From the NCBI RefSeq assembly GCF_000380645.1, contig NZ_AQXZ01000011.1, forward strand, positions 124,001 through 188,000: a DNA stretch of 64,000 nucleotides, given 5' to 3'. The notes beneath the pieces were generated by a model. The model had not been told where the DNA came from. It searched no databases and saw only the letters and a program-made list of their open reading frames with translations. Position 1 is the first letter of the stretch; each line of letters opens with the position of its first letter. The translations under genes were made by a program, and so were the position numbers. The stretch comes from Smaragdicoccus niigatensis DSM 44881 = NBRC 103563 (GTDB lineage: Bacteria > Actinomycetota > Actinomycetes > Mycobacteriales > Mycobacteriaceae). This document shows positions 15,858 through 24,385 of this stretch, piece after piece.

Positions 15858-15890
15858 TGATCCGCCGGGCGCCAATGCACCGGCGGATCA
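15858..15890. terminator. Bidirectional hairpin between convergent genes
   Basis: TGATCCGCCGG pairs perfectly with CCGGCGGATCA across an 11-base loop. The right arm includes the TGA stop codon of the minus-strand gene at 15888, and short T-rich tracts flank it. Confidence 0.65.
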
Positions 15891-17894
15891 TTCGTTTGCG
15901 TCCGGCTTGTCCGTCGGCTTGACGATGTCGTTGATCGCCTTGCCCGCCGCCCGTGCGCGGCCGATCAACGACGCGGCGATTCCCGATGCGACATCTGCCG
16001 CCGACGTCACCGCATCCGTGACGTTTCCCGACTGAAGATGCCCGGCCAGAATTTTGAGCGAGTTCGCGTTGTCCTCGACGAGACCCATCGAGATCTCGAC
16101 CGCGCTGCCGGCCACCCCCCGAATCACTTCGGAGGTCACGATCGCCGCGTCATCGAGCGCCGCGGCCACCGCCGGATCGTGTGCGAATGTCGAGAGAACC
16201 TCACGCGCAAACCAGAACCGCTCCGCGAACTCCTCGTTCTCCGCGGCGCGCGCAGCCGCGCTCTGCAGGAGTCTCAGCGGGATACGGAACTCGACGGGAA
16301 CGCCCTCACGGCGAGCGCGGTCGTGTATTCCGCTGACGATCGCGAAGCTGGCGGACCAGGCGTTCGTCAACTCTCCCGCCTTGAGCACCGACGGCAGCAG
16401 GCTCTCGAGCGGGAGGAACGCCGCCTTGTGAGACAGCTTCTCCAGCAACGGAAGTGGCACATCCGCGGCCACCCGCAACAGCTGGTTCCAAACGGCCTGC
16501 TGCTCTTCCGGCTCGAGCGCCGCACCGAGGAGGTCGTCGTCCGAGGCGCTCTCGGTGATGATCGAAATCGCTTTCTCCCGGGCCGCGATCGGCATGCCCG
16601 CCATGATTTCGAACAGTTCCGGAAGTGTGCCCTGCTCGCTGGCCTGAACCAGGGCGGTCCGCATCGCCTTCGGTGAATACTCGGCGACGATCGCGGACAT
16701 GTCCACGATCGTCTCCGGCGGAAGCATCGGCACCACAGCGAGGAGGTCCGGCAAGCGGCCAGCGACGAACGATTCCTCGAAGGCGATCTCGAGCTTCTCC
16801 GCATCAAGTTCAGCCACCGCATCGGCGAAGGTCTGCCGGACGTCCTCCCCCGCGCGACGGAACAGCACGAGCGTCTCCGGGAACGCCTTCTCCACGAGGG
16901 AATCCGACACGATCTTGCCGATGACGCGGTGGTCCTGAAGTCGCGGCGCGGCAGCCAGCGCGGTCAGCGCCCGCTCGGACAGGCGGGGCAGGATCGGCAG
17001 GAGTGCGGCCACCATGTCCTCGCGGATCGCCGCGTCCATGAGCGCCGCGATGACCTCTTGCTTACGGAACGCGCGGGCCTGCGCGAATCGGTGCAGGTTG
17101 CCCGGGTTCACTTCGAGCAGAGCCGGCAGAAGCAGGCCGAGGTGGTTGCTTCGGTAGACCGCCTCGATGAAGCCATCCAGCACCGCATCCGATTGCTGCG
17201 CAACGATATTCGTCATACGGATGCGTGGTTTCGCGCCGATCGCGGCGTACATCTCGACCGCGACGTCGAGCAGATCTGCCTCGCGGGCGGTCTGCAGAAT
17301 TCGGCCCAGCCGCGAATCCGACAGCAGGCTGAATATCGTCTCGAACGGTTTCGTACCCTCGGCGACCTCGAGCACGCGGAGAACCGAACGATCGTCGAAG
17401 TCCGGCAGGACGCCCTTGAGCGCCCCTGGCGTCAGATACTGGAGGATCTGGCCGACGGTGATGTACTCGCCACGCTCGAGCAGGATCGGCATGAAACGCC
17501 GCGTCGTCTCCACGGGCGTTTTCGCGATGAGGTTGGCCGCACGTCGCGCGTCGACGTAGGTGTAGGCCTCGGCGAGGAACGCCGGCGGCAGCTTCGGAAT
17601 GAGCTTGAGAGCCTTTTCCGAGTCAACGACGCCCGACAGCGCCGCGGCCATCCGCGGATCGATGTGCTTCGGTGCGAGTTTGAGGATCACCGGATTCGGC
17701 ACGAACTTCGTCGCCTCGGCAAGCCTGTTGAGTCGATCCTCCGCGGCCTCGAAGAACTGATCCATCACCAGATGGCGGAACTTGCGCAGGTCAGCCCAGC
17801 CGATGGGTTCCAGAAAGCGCAGCGCGTTGACGTCCTCGCCGAGTACCCGTGCGAGCTTGAGCAACTCGGACTGGGTATCGGTCGCCTCGCTCAC
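15888..17894 (-). CDS. Large helical-repeat protein of unknown function
   Basis: A 668-residue protein with no signal peptide, membrane helix or catalytic motif that I recognise. Most of it is made of alternating alpha-helices of similar length with alanine, leucine and glutamate, for example LPELFEIMAGMPIAAREKAI and LLPILPRLSERALTALAAA, suggesting a HEAT- or MgtE-N-like solenoid. The GTG start overlaps the TGA of the small upstream gene (GTGA), so the two are coupled. The C-terminus carries a region predicted to be amphipathic (VTSAADVASGIAASLIGRAR). Function unknown. Confidence 0.75.
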   Translation of the reverse strand: MSEATDTQSELLKLARVLGEDVNALRFLEPIGWADLRKFRHLVMDQFFEAAEDRLNRLAEATKFVPNPVILKLAPKHIDPRMAAALSGVVDSEKALKLIPKLPPAFLAEAYTYVDARRAANLIAKTPVETTRRFMPILLERGEYITVGQILQYLTPGALKGVLPDFDDRSVLRVLEVAEGTKPFETIFSLLSDSRLGRILQTAREADLLDVAVEMYAAIGAKPRIRMTNIVAQQSDAVLDGFIEAVYRSNHLGLLLPALLEVNPGNLHRFAQARAFRKQEVIAALMDAAIREDMVAALLPILPRLSERALTALAAAPRLQDHRVIGKIVSDSLVEKAFPETLVLFRRAGEDVRQTFADAVAELDAEKLEIAFEESFVAGRLPDLLAVVPMLPPETIVDMSAIVAEYSPKAMRTALVQASEQGTLPELFEIMAGMPIAAREKAISIITESASDDDLLGAALEPEEQQAVWNQLLRVAADVPLPLLEKLSHKAAFLPLESLLPSVLKAGELTNAWSASFAIVSGIHDRARREGVPVEFRIPLRLLQSAAARAAENEEFAERFWFAREVLSTFAHDPAVAAALDDAAIVTSEVIRGVAGSAVEISMGLVEDNANSLKILAGHLQSGNVTDAVTSAADVASGIAASLIGRARAAGKAINDIVKPTDKPDANE

Positions 17895-18112
17895 TTCGTG
17901 CCCCCGAGGATTCCCCGTACCGGGCCTCGCAGCATCAACGGCAGGCGCGCGACCGCACGTTCGGTGCTGGCGTCGAGTTCATCGAGGTGCGCTTGTTTCG
18001 CATGACTGAGAGTCGTTGCGAGCCAACGCAACTTCTCCTCACTCAGCGCACGGAAGCCAGATGGCATCGGTCCGCCGAGTTCGTGTGCGACTTCCGAAGC
18101 CGCATCGGTCAT
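17891..18112 (-). CDS. Small hypothetical protein coupled to the helical-repeat protein
   Basis: A 73-residue, mainly helical protein (SEEKLRWLATTLSHAKQAHL) ending in a basic tail. The ATG at 18112 has a GGGGAG ribosome site seven bases upstream; a GTG five codons earlier is possible. Its stop overlaps the start of the 668-residue protein by four bases, so it probably forms a complex with, or regulates, that protein. No family recognised. Confidence 0.6.
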   Translation of the reverse strand: MTDAASEVAHELGGPMPSGFRALSEEKLRWLATTLSHAKQAHLDELDASTERAVARLPLMLRGPVRGILGGTK

Positions 18113-18214
18113 GTCAAATCTCCCCACGCCTGGTCATTCGACCAAACTCGTATCGATTTCCTGCTCCGTTGCAGGTGGGCCCACTGGCGCCGACCGTTGT
18201 GGTTGGCTGGGGCC

Positions 18215-18667
18215 ATGACGGGAATCAGTCTCCAAGACCACCTGTTTCCGACCATGAACTGCTTCGGCTGCGGCCCCGCGAATCCCCGTGGCTTACAGCT
18301 TAAGAGTTACCCCACAGAAGGATTCACATACGCCCTGTTTTCGCCGTGGCGCGAGCACGACAACGGGATGGGCTTTCTCAACGGTGGCATCATCTCGACG
18401 ATCCTGGACTGCCACAGCGGAGCGACCGTTCTCTACGAAGCAGACCGGCAGGGCTGGCATGCGCCCGAAGGAGCGCCGCTCGCGTTCGTGACCGCAGGAC
18501 TCGATGTTCGATTCCTGCGGCCGAGCCCGCTGAACTCGCCAGTGGAACTGCGCGGATACATCACCAGCGCAAGCGAATCCGAAATCGTGTGTGAGGCCGA
18601 GCTGGTGCACGACGGAAAGACCCGGGCAGCCGCGACCGCGTTGTGGAAGCGATGGCGGGCCCGGTAG
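18215..18667 (+). CDS. PaaI-like hotdog thioesterase family protein
   Basis: A 150-residue hotdog-fold protein. The N-terminus has a CFGCGPANPRGL segment typical of a PaaI/4HBT-related group, followed by HDNGMGFLNGGIISTILDCH, the helix that carries the active-site region of acyl-CoA thioesterases. It is expected to hydrolyse an acyl-CoA thioester in the cytoplasm; the substrate is not evident. I chose the ATG at 18215 because the frame upstream overlaps the divergent small gene at 17891-18112. Confidence 0.8.
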   Translation: MTGISLQDHLFPTMNCFGCGPANPRGLQLKSYPTEGFTYALFSPWREHDNGMGFLNGGIISTILDCHSGATVLYEADRQGWHAPEGAPLAFVTAGLDVRFLRPSPLNSPVELRGYITSASESEIVCEAELVHDGKTRAAATALWKRWRAR

Positions 18668-19258
18668 CTATCTGACGCCCTCGAAGAACACCCGGTCTTC
18701 ATCACCGAAACCGAGATCGATCAGGACGCTGCCCCCGACCGTGCTGTCGATCGGGACGGACCAGCAGACGTTTCCCTCGACCGTCGAATTCGGGAATTGT
18801 TCGCCCTTGTCGGTGAGGCTGTCCGGGATGACCCCGCAGTAGTCCTCCATCGAATTACCGAACGTCACGCGATTCGAACCGAGATAGCTGTCGCTCAGGT
18901 CGACCCAGGCCTCGCCGGATTTCTTTCCGAGGTATTCCGCCCGAATCCGGGCCATGACAAACTGCCGGCCCGCCGCGGGCGGATCGTTGAACTCGTTCTC
19001 CGCTTTGATGACGTCCCAGGCATCGGGATCGATCGACACCACGGTCACGTTCCACTCGTCGCCCACGGCATGCGCCGTCCCGATCGGAACCGGATGGTCG
19101 CGCGTTCCCAGGGCGGCATCGGCGGAACGGGTGGTCACCGAGATCGACGGCTTCTGTAGCCCGGACTTCGGAGCCACACCGCTTCCCGTGATCGTGTTGG
19201 CGCCACACCCCGCCAGCACCAGCAATCCCGCCGCCAAGAGAACCGCGCGGAGCTTCAT
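18668..19258 (-). CDS. DUF4352-type lipoprotein
   Basis: A 196-residue lipoprotein precursor with the lipobox LAGC (residues about 16-19, after MKLRAVLLAAGLLVLAGC). The mature domain resembles the immunoglobulin-like DUF4352 fold: HPVPIGTAHAVGDEWNVTV, then a strand with AAGRQFVMARIRAEYLGKKS. Such lipoproteins are anchored on the outer face of the membrane and their function is mostly unknown. It starts ten bases after the diiron fusion gene on the same strand, so it may be cotranscribed. It ends one base from the thioesterase stop. Confidence 0.8.
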   Translation of the reverse strand: MKLRAVLLAAGLLVLAGCGANTITGSGVAPKSGLQKPSISVTTRSADAALGTRDHPVPIGTAHAVGDEWNVTVVSIDPDAWDVIKAENEFNDPPAAGRQFVMARIRAEYLGKKSGEAWVDLSDSYLGSNRVTFGNSMEDYCGVIPDSLTDKGEQFPNSTVEGNVCWSVPIDSTVGGSVLIDLGFGDEDRVFFEGVR

Positions 19259-19268
19259 GGCCGACGTG

Positions 19269-21566
19269 TCAGACGTCGAAGTCGAGCTCCACTTCCGAAC
19301 TCGCACACTTGGATTGGCACGTCAGGATGATTCCGTCGGAGACCTCGTCGTCGGTCAGCGAGTGGTTCTCGACCATCGGAGTGGTCTCGCCGGAGACCTT
19401 CTTCGCCCGGCACATTCCGCACACTGCCTCGCGGCACGACCACGGGATGTCCTGGCCCGTGCGAAGCGCGGCGTCGAGAAGCAGTTCGTTCTCTTCGACC
19501 GCGATCGTCTCCTCGGACCCTTCGAAGCTGAACTTCAGCGTGGCAGTGCCAACGCCGACCACTTCGGCCGCCGCAGCCGCCGCCGGTGCCGGCTTGACGC
19601 CGATCGTGTTGAACAGCTCGATGTGAACCTTTTGCTTCTCCACGCCGAGGTCGGCGAGCGCCGCCTGAATACCCTCGGTCATGGGGCCGGGGCCACACAT
19701 GAACCAGTTGCCGACGTCACCCTTGGTCGCCAGATCCGACAGTTTCTCGGCGTCGATTCGACCGACGGCGAATCCTGGTCCGGAATCGCCGCCCTGCTCG
19801 AGGACGTGAATGACCTTCAGACGGTCGGGATACCGGAACTGGTAGTCCGTGATCTCGCCGAAGAACATGATCGACTCTGGGTCGCGGTTGGCATAGACCA
19901 GCGTGAACCTGCTGTTCGGCTCCTCTTCGAGAACACTCGTCATGATCGAGAGGATCGGGGTGATACCGCTACCGCCGGCGATTCCGCAGTAGTGGATGAA
20001 GTTGTCCGCCGACAGCTCCGTGAAGAAGCGTCCGGCAGGTGGCACGACGTCGACCGCGTCGCCAACCTGGAGTTCGTCGACGACGTAGCTCGAGAACACA
20101 CCTCCCGGCACTTTCTTGACGCCGATCCGCAGCTCCTGCTTGCCTACCGACGAGCAGATCGAGTAGTTGCGACGAACCTTTTCATCGTTGAGGAGCGCCT
20201 CGATGGTGACGTGCTGACCCTGCTTGTAGCGATACAGCTCAGCAACTTCCTCGGGAACCCCGAAGGTGACCGCGACGGAGTCCTCGGTAAGTGGTTCGAT
20301 GTCGATGACCGCCAACCGGTGCACACTCTTGGAGGTCTGTGGCTTCTTGCGGGGGCGCTTTGCCGGGGCGAGCGGGTCGCCCAAGAGTCCCCAGGGCAGG
20401 AATCCGGTGGCCTTGCGGATGGCCTGCACGGGCGTGAAGTCCGCGATCGCCCGGATCGGGTTTCCGAAGCCCATGTGGTGGGTGTCGAAGTCGGCCGGCT
20501 TGGGCTGCTTGCCGGGTCCCTTACCGATGCCGGCGAGAGTGCCGCTGACGAGCCGGTTCAGGCCCGGAATCTGGGTCAACACGGACTGCGCGGCATGCAT
20601 CGCGGCCGACGTGCCCAGGTCCACACCCTTGCCGAGAATGCCGCGTTCGACGTCAGCGTCCGTAATCAGGTGACACGCGCGCCACAGGCCGGCCGCCGGG
20701 CCGCCGATGAGATCGTTCTCCGCGAGGAACTCGACGACGCCCTTGCCCCAGTCCGCGCGAGCCTGGTGCATGTGCGGGTTATTGCGCACCTGACGAAGGG
20801 CTTCCTTCTGGTCGAGTCCGACCGCCGGGTAAACACCGGGGCTGATGAGCGACTCGACGATCGCGAAACCGACGACAGCGCAAATGGTCTGCTGGGCGAG
20901 CTTGTCCGCCGGGTCTAAACCGGCACGCACCATGTCCGCGATCTCTTCGCGAGCGAAACGCATGTGCCGCGCTTCTTCGGTGACGTGGATTTGATTGACG
21001 CGGCGAACGAGCGGCTCGACGCTTTCGTCGATCATTCCCTCGCGCTGCGCTTCATCGAGAATTTCTTCAGCCACCAGAATTCCGGCGTAGGCCATTGGTC
21101 CCCAGGCAATGGTCTTGAAGATCCGGCCCAGTTCGTTGAACATCTTCGAATGCCGGTGCGGCGGCATGCCGGTCTTCTCGAGGGCCTTGCCGAACATGAT
21201 CGAGTGGTGGCACTCGTCGGCGATCTCGGTGAGTGCCCAGTGGACGTGCGCGGTCCGCGGGTCCATGTCGTAGATCGTTCGCAGAATCATCTGCATGAGG
21301 ATCATCTCGAACCAGATGCCGGAACTGGCGATACTGCCGGCCTCGTGGCGAGTGAGCAGAATTCGCTGCTCCTGAGACATCGACTCCCACATCTCGGTGC
21401 CGTAGAGCGTGGACCGGTGCAGAGGGAGGAACGGCTTGTCGGTACTGATCGGCTGGTCCCAGTCGATGTCCGTCCACGGGTCGTAGGACTGCTTCAACGA
21501 CGACTTGATCAGTCGCGACGAGATCTTCTCGGAAGCTTCGAACCGTTCGTCCATAACGCCAGTCAC
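19269..21566 (-). CDS. AurF-like diiron oxygenase fused to ferredoxin-NAD(P) reductase and [2Fe-2S] ferredoxin
   Basis: A 765-residue three-part enzyme. The N-terminal ~310 residues resemble the AurF p-aminobenzoate N-oxygenase family, with ligand-type motifs in GIWFEMIL, EIADECHH, VAEEILDE and HVTEEARHMRF. A ~100-residue linker follows, then an FNR-type reductase with FAD motif RRNYS and NAD(P)-binding GGSGITPI. The C-terminus is a plant-type ferredoxin with CREAVCGMC and a final CQSKC. Together this is a self-sufficient oxygenase with its own electron chain. The GTG at 21566 follows GGGAG by five bases; an ATG at 21554 is an alternative. A CRP/GlxR-type site lies about 45 bases upstream. 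The substrate is unknown. Confidence 0.88.
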   Translation of the reverse strand: MTGVMDERFEASEKISSRLIKSSLKQSYDPWTDIDWDQPISTDKPFLPLHRSTLYGTEMWESMSQEQRILLTRHEAGSIASSGIWFEMILMQMILRTIYDMDPRTAHVHWALTEIADECHHSIMFGKALEKTGMPPHRHSKMFNELGRIFKTIAWGPMAYAGILVAEEILDEAQREGMIDESVEPLVRRVNQIHVTEEARHMRFAREEIADMVRAGLDPADKLAQQTICAVVGFAIVESLISPGVYPAVGLDQKEALRQVRNNPHMHQARADWGKGVVEFLAENDLIGGPAAGLWRACHLITDADVERGILGKGVDLGTSAAMHAAQSVLTQIPGLNRLVSGTLAGIGKGPGKQPKPADFDTHHMGFGNPIRAIADFTPVQAIRKATGFLPWGLLGDPLAPAKRPRKKPQTSKSVHRLAVIDIEPLTEDSVAVTFGVPEEVAELYRYKQGQHVTIEALLNDEKVRRNYSICSSVGKQELRIGVKKVPGGVFSSYVVDELQVGDAVDVVPPAGRFFTELSADNFIHYCGIAGGSGITPILSIMTSVLEEEPNSRFTLVYANRDPESIMFFGEITDYQFRYPDRLKVIHVLEQGGDSGPGFAVGRIDAEKLSDLATKGDVGNWFMCGPGPMTEGIQAALADLGVEKQKVHIELFNTIGVKPAPAAAAAAEVVGVGTATLKFSFEGSEETIAVEENELLLDAALRTGQDIPWSCREAVCGMCRAKKVSGETTPMVENHSLTDDEVSDGIILTCQSKCASSEVELDFDV

Positions 21567-21605
21567 GGGTTCTCCCAACACGTTTCAGTGCGACGCAGCA
21601 CGGCC

Positions 21606-21618
21606 TAGATGTGATCTA
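21606..21618. repeat. TAGAT-GTG-ATCTA palindrome before the diiron fusion gene
   Basis: A 13-base perfect palindrome that partly overlaps the CRP/GlxR-type site at 21610-21625. It may be a second operator or part of the same regulatory region. Confidence 0.4.
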
Positions 21619-21625
21619 ACTCACT
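21610..21625 (-). promoter_or_regulatory. Candidate CRP/GlxR-type operator (TGTGA-N6-TCACT)
   Basis: The top strand reads TGTGATCTAACTCACT, which differs at one base from the corynebacterial GlxR consensus TGTGANNTANNTCACA. It lies 44-59 bases before the start of the diiron fusion gene, a position suited to cAMP-dependent regulation. Confidence 0.55.
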
Positions 21626-21750
21626 GTTTCGGAGACTACACCTGAGAATGGGCGTGTCACGGCGGTTCGCGTACGGGAAATGACGCCGCCTCGCATTTCG
21701 ACATTTGCTACGTGAATGTCGAATTCGGTGGGCGCGCAGCAGAAATCGAA

Positions 21751-22215
21751 TTAGCGACGCTCTAGAACCGCGACCGGAATTTCGCGAGTTGACCGCTCCT
21801 GGTACGTGGCGAAGGACGGATAGGTCGCATTGACGAGGCGCCAGCACTCGGCACGCTCGGGGCCTTCGACGACGCGGAACGTCACCGGCCAGGTCTCGCC
21901 CGCCACTTTGACGGTCGCTTCACCGGCCGCGCGCAGATTGCGGAACCAGTTGGGCTCCGCCTCGTTTCCGGCGTTCGATCCGGCGACCACGATGTCGTCG
22001 CCGCGCTTGGTGAGGATCAACATGACGGTCCGGAGTTCGCCCGTCTTTCGACCACGGACGGTCATCTCGAACACCGGCGCGCCGAAGTACCGGTCGAAGA
22101 GCCTGCCGACTGGAGTTCCGTGCACCTTGACGTGCAGCCTCGCGAAGGCCCGTGCCACGGGGTCGAGACGAGTCGAGGCGAAGTTGTTGAACACACCTTG
22201 CAGGTCGAACTTCAT
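21751..22215 (-). CDS. Nitroreductase/deazaflavin-dependent oxidoreductase family protein
   Basis: A 154-residue Ddn-like protein. It carries the family segment VFEMTVRGRKTGELRTVMLI and IVVAGSNAGNEAEPNWFRNL, which match the F420-binding split barrel. Proteins of this family reduce F420-dependent substrates, and in mycobacteria one activates nitroimidazoles, but the natural substrate here is unknown. The ATG at 22215 overlaps the TGA of the upstream DUF429 gene, so the pair is coupled. Confidence 0.83.
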   Translation of the reverse strand: MKFDLQGVFNNFASTRLDPVARAFARLHVKVHGTPVGRLFDRYFGAPVFEMTVRGRKTGELRTVMLILTKRGDDIVVAGSNAGNEAEPNWFRNLRAAGEATVKVAGETWPVTFRVVEGPERAECWRLVNATYPSFATYQERSTREIPVAVLERR

Positions 22216-22964
22216 GGTTGGAAGGTACCGGTCAGGAGTGCGTCGAGAGTGCCAGTCGGAACGTGAATCCACCCTTCCCGAGCGGCAAGACGCTCATTGT
22301 CGGCCGTCGGCATCGCGGTTCGGCCCAGCGCGACGGCCCGGGCGATGAGTGCGGACACGACTGCGTCAAAGGCGTCGTCATTCGAAGCGAAGAGGGGCCG
22401 GAACTCGCCGAGCGCCAACCATGGGGCGGCACCCTCGATCGCAGAGACAAGTGCGTCGAATCCGACGGAGCCACTCCCTTTGTAGCCCTTCGATGCCATG
22501 TGCCACGTTCGCAGGGCAGCCGCGGGATAGACCTCGCAGACCGCGCCGCGGACCCGGTCGACGTCGACGCCTATTGCACGGAACTCAGCCAACAGTCCGG
22601 CACAGCGCAGGGCCACATGCGCGATGCGGTCGGCCGAGACACTGAGCGGAACGGCACCCGTGGTGGCCTGGACAACGACGTCCGTGTGCCGCTTCGTCAT
22701 CGGTCGGCGGTCGTCACGCGTGGCCAGTTTGGTGGCCGGCGCCTGGTGATCATGGTGAGCGGCCACGAATTTCACGAAGGCGTCAGGCCAACCAAACGGC
22801 GCGTCGATCCCGACACGTTCGGCCCCGGACGCCATTCGAAGAATCTGTTCGTCGCCGGCGCCGATCGTCAGCGACATGACCGTCGCCCCGCCCGCCGCCC
22901 AATCGAGAACGGCGACCGCGGTCTTCGCAGGTTCAGCGGCCAGGTCGACGCCAACGGTTCGCAC
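22212..22964 (-). CDS. DUF429 (RNase H-like fold) protein
   Basis: A 250-residue protein of the DUF429 family, which has a predicted RNase H-like nuclease fold. The N-terminus reads GVDLAAEPAKTAVAVL, typical of the first strand with an acidic catalytic position, and later segments include GIDAPFGWPDAF, RRPMTKRHTDVVV and a C-terminal NDDAFDAVVSALIARAV. The activity has not been established. The GTG at 22964 follows TAGCGT by six bases. Confidence 0.8.
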   Translation of the reverse strand: MRTVGVDLAAEPAKTAVAVLDWAAGGATVMSLTIGAGDEQILRMASGAERVGIDAPFGWPDAFVKFVAAHHDHQAPATKLATRDDRRPMTKRHTDVVVQATTGAVPLSVSADRIAHVALRCAGLLAEFRAIGVDVDRVRGAVCEVYPAAALRTWHMASKGYKGSGSVGFDALVSAIEGAAPWLALGEFRPLFASNDDAFDAVVSALIARAVALGRTAMPTADNERLAAREGWIHVPTGTLDALLTGTFQP

Positions 22965-22970
22965 ACTCGG

Positions 22971-22976
22971 ACGCTA
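22971..22976 (-). promoter_or_regulatory. Putative -10 box TAGCGT of a leaderless DUF429 transcript
   Basis: TAGCGT plus six bases leads directly to GTG 22964 on the minus strand. Confidence 0.42.
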
Positions 22977-22988
22977 TCGGATGGCACG

Positions 22989-24278
22989 TCACCAGGTGAA
23001 CGGGCGAACCCCCGCCAACTTCTTCGCGGCGAGCGCGGTCAACAGTGCCGCGGCCATGACGGCGAGACTTCGGCCGATCGCCGCGAAGAGCAGGCCGCCG
23101 GTCCAAGCACCGACCAGCGCACCCAGCCCCACGGCGATGGCACCGATAAGAGTGCACAGGACCGCGATGTGTTCCCGGTCCTGGTACACCAGCACCGTGC
23201 CACCTTGCCCGAAGGCGAGAACCGCGACCTGGCCGAGCGCCATGATCACGAGTTCCGGCCAGCCGACGGTGAATTCAGGACCGAAGGCGGACAGCACGAG
23301 AACCGGGGTCAGGATGAACGGTGCGGCGACGAGAGTCCCGACGAGCAGAACCCGCCGGCCCGCGGTGCGAACGAGAGCACCCATTTCCTCCCGCTGACCG
23401 TCGCTCGCGGACGCGACCTTGGGTGCCAAAACGGTGTTGATCGCGACCGACGCGATGGCGACCGCCAACGCCAACTTCGAGACCGCGGCATAGATGCCAG
23501 CCTCGTGGGGAGGGAGCACCGCCACCACGACGAGCAGGTCGATCTGGGTGGCGATGAGCCCGAGCGCGGAGAAGAGCAGCCACATCGGTGCCCGACGTGC
23601 CCAGGCACCGGTTGGGACACGCGGGACAACCGCCGCGACCCCGATCGCGCTGCTCAGCGAAACAAGCTGTACGACAACGACTATCAACGCAGCAGCGACC
23701 GAAAGGGCCAGTGCTCGCGGAACGTCCGCAACCCAGCCGGCAAGGCCCGCGACGGTCACCGCGGCAATCAGCACGGCCGGTCGCAACGTGATCGAGGCGC
23801 CATAGGTCGAGATGTTCCGACCCGCTGCGCGCCCGACGTCGCTGCCGAAGTTCACGACCGCGATCGCGATGACGAGCAGCGCGAGAAGAACCGCCGTGGG
23901 GATCGACGTCCGATAGATGACGAGCGTCGCGCAACCGGTGATCGTCCCAACGACCGCTCCCCCGACGATGCAGCCGAACAACGCGGCACCCGAATACCGG
24001 CGCGCGGCCGCGAGGTCGTCATCTCGCAGAGCGACCGGGACGAAACGCGAAGCAGCGCCGGTGAGCCCGAACGTGGCGATGAGGCCACTGATCGTCGCAA
24101 TGGCGAATAACGCACTGAACGTTCCGAATTGGGCAACACCGAGCCAGCGGGCGAGAACGATCTGACTCCCGTAGGCCGCAACCGCTCCGGTGAATTGCAC
24201 GATGATCGCGGGCCCGAAGGTGAACCGGCCGACCTTGAGGTCGAGGTGGCCAGCAGTCACTGTGGCACCACCATTCAT
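22989..24278 (-). CDS. Polysaccharide flippase (MATE/MVF-type, Wzx-like)
   Basis: A 429-residue integral membrane protein with about 12-14 helices and no soluble domain. The N-terminus (AAYGSQIVLARWLGVAQFGT FSALFAIAT) has the charged/aromatic pattern of polysaccharide_synt-type flippases, which move lipid-linked glycan units across the membrane. It is the left edge of the glycan locus, next to a GT2 and a Wzy-like gene. The start at ATG 24278 is the best of several; the region upstream is not obviously coding. Substrate unknown. Confidence 0.85.
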   Translation of the reverse strand: MNGGATVTAGHLDLKVGRFTFGPAIIVQFTGAVAAYGSQIVLARWLGVAQFGTFSALFAIATISGLIATFGLTGAASRFVPVALRDDDLAAARRYSGAALFGCIVGGAVVGTITGCATLVIYRTSIPTAVLLALLVIAIAVVNFGSDVGRAAGRNISTYGASITLRPAVLIAAVTVAGLAGWVADVPRALALSVAAALIVVVVQLVSLSSAIGVAAVVPRVPTGAWARRAPMWLLFSALGLIATQIDLLVVVAVLPPHEAGIYAAVSKLALAVAIASVAINTVLAPKVASASDGQREEMGALVRTAGRRVLLVGTLVAAPFILTPVLVLSAFGPEFTVGWPELVIMALGQVAVLAFGQGGTVLVYQDREHIAVLCTLIGAIAVGLGALVGAWTGGLLFAAIGRSLAVMAAALLTALAAKKLAGVRPFTW

Positions 24279-24385
24279 CAGCGAGAGGATCGGGTCGCAG
24301 TTTACAAGGCGGCGTTCCTTCGGGAGGTTTTCGAAGACGCGGCGATAATCAACTTCTGAACTGAATTGACGACGAAGGGACGCGG

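Noticed and set aside
22218-24110. A 630-codon plus-strand open frame
   Set aside because: Antisense to the DUF429 and flippase genes, with arginine-rich low-complexity translation and no domain.
9049-24290. GATCCT hexamers before the starts at 9051 and 24278 as -10 boxes
   Set aside because: They lack the first T of TANNNT, so I did not count them among the leaderless promoters.
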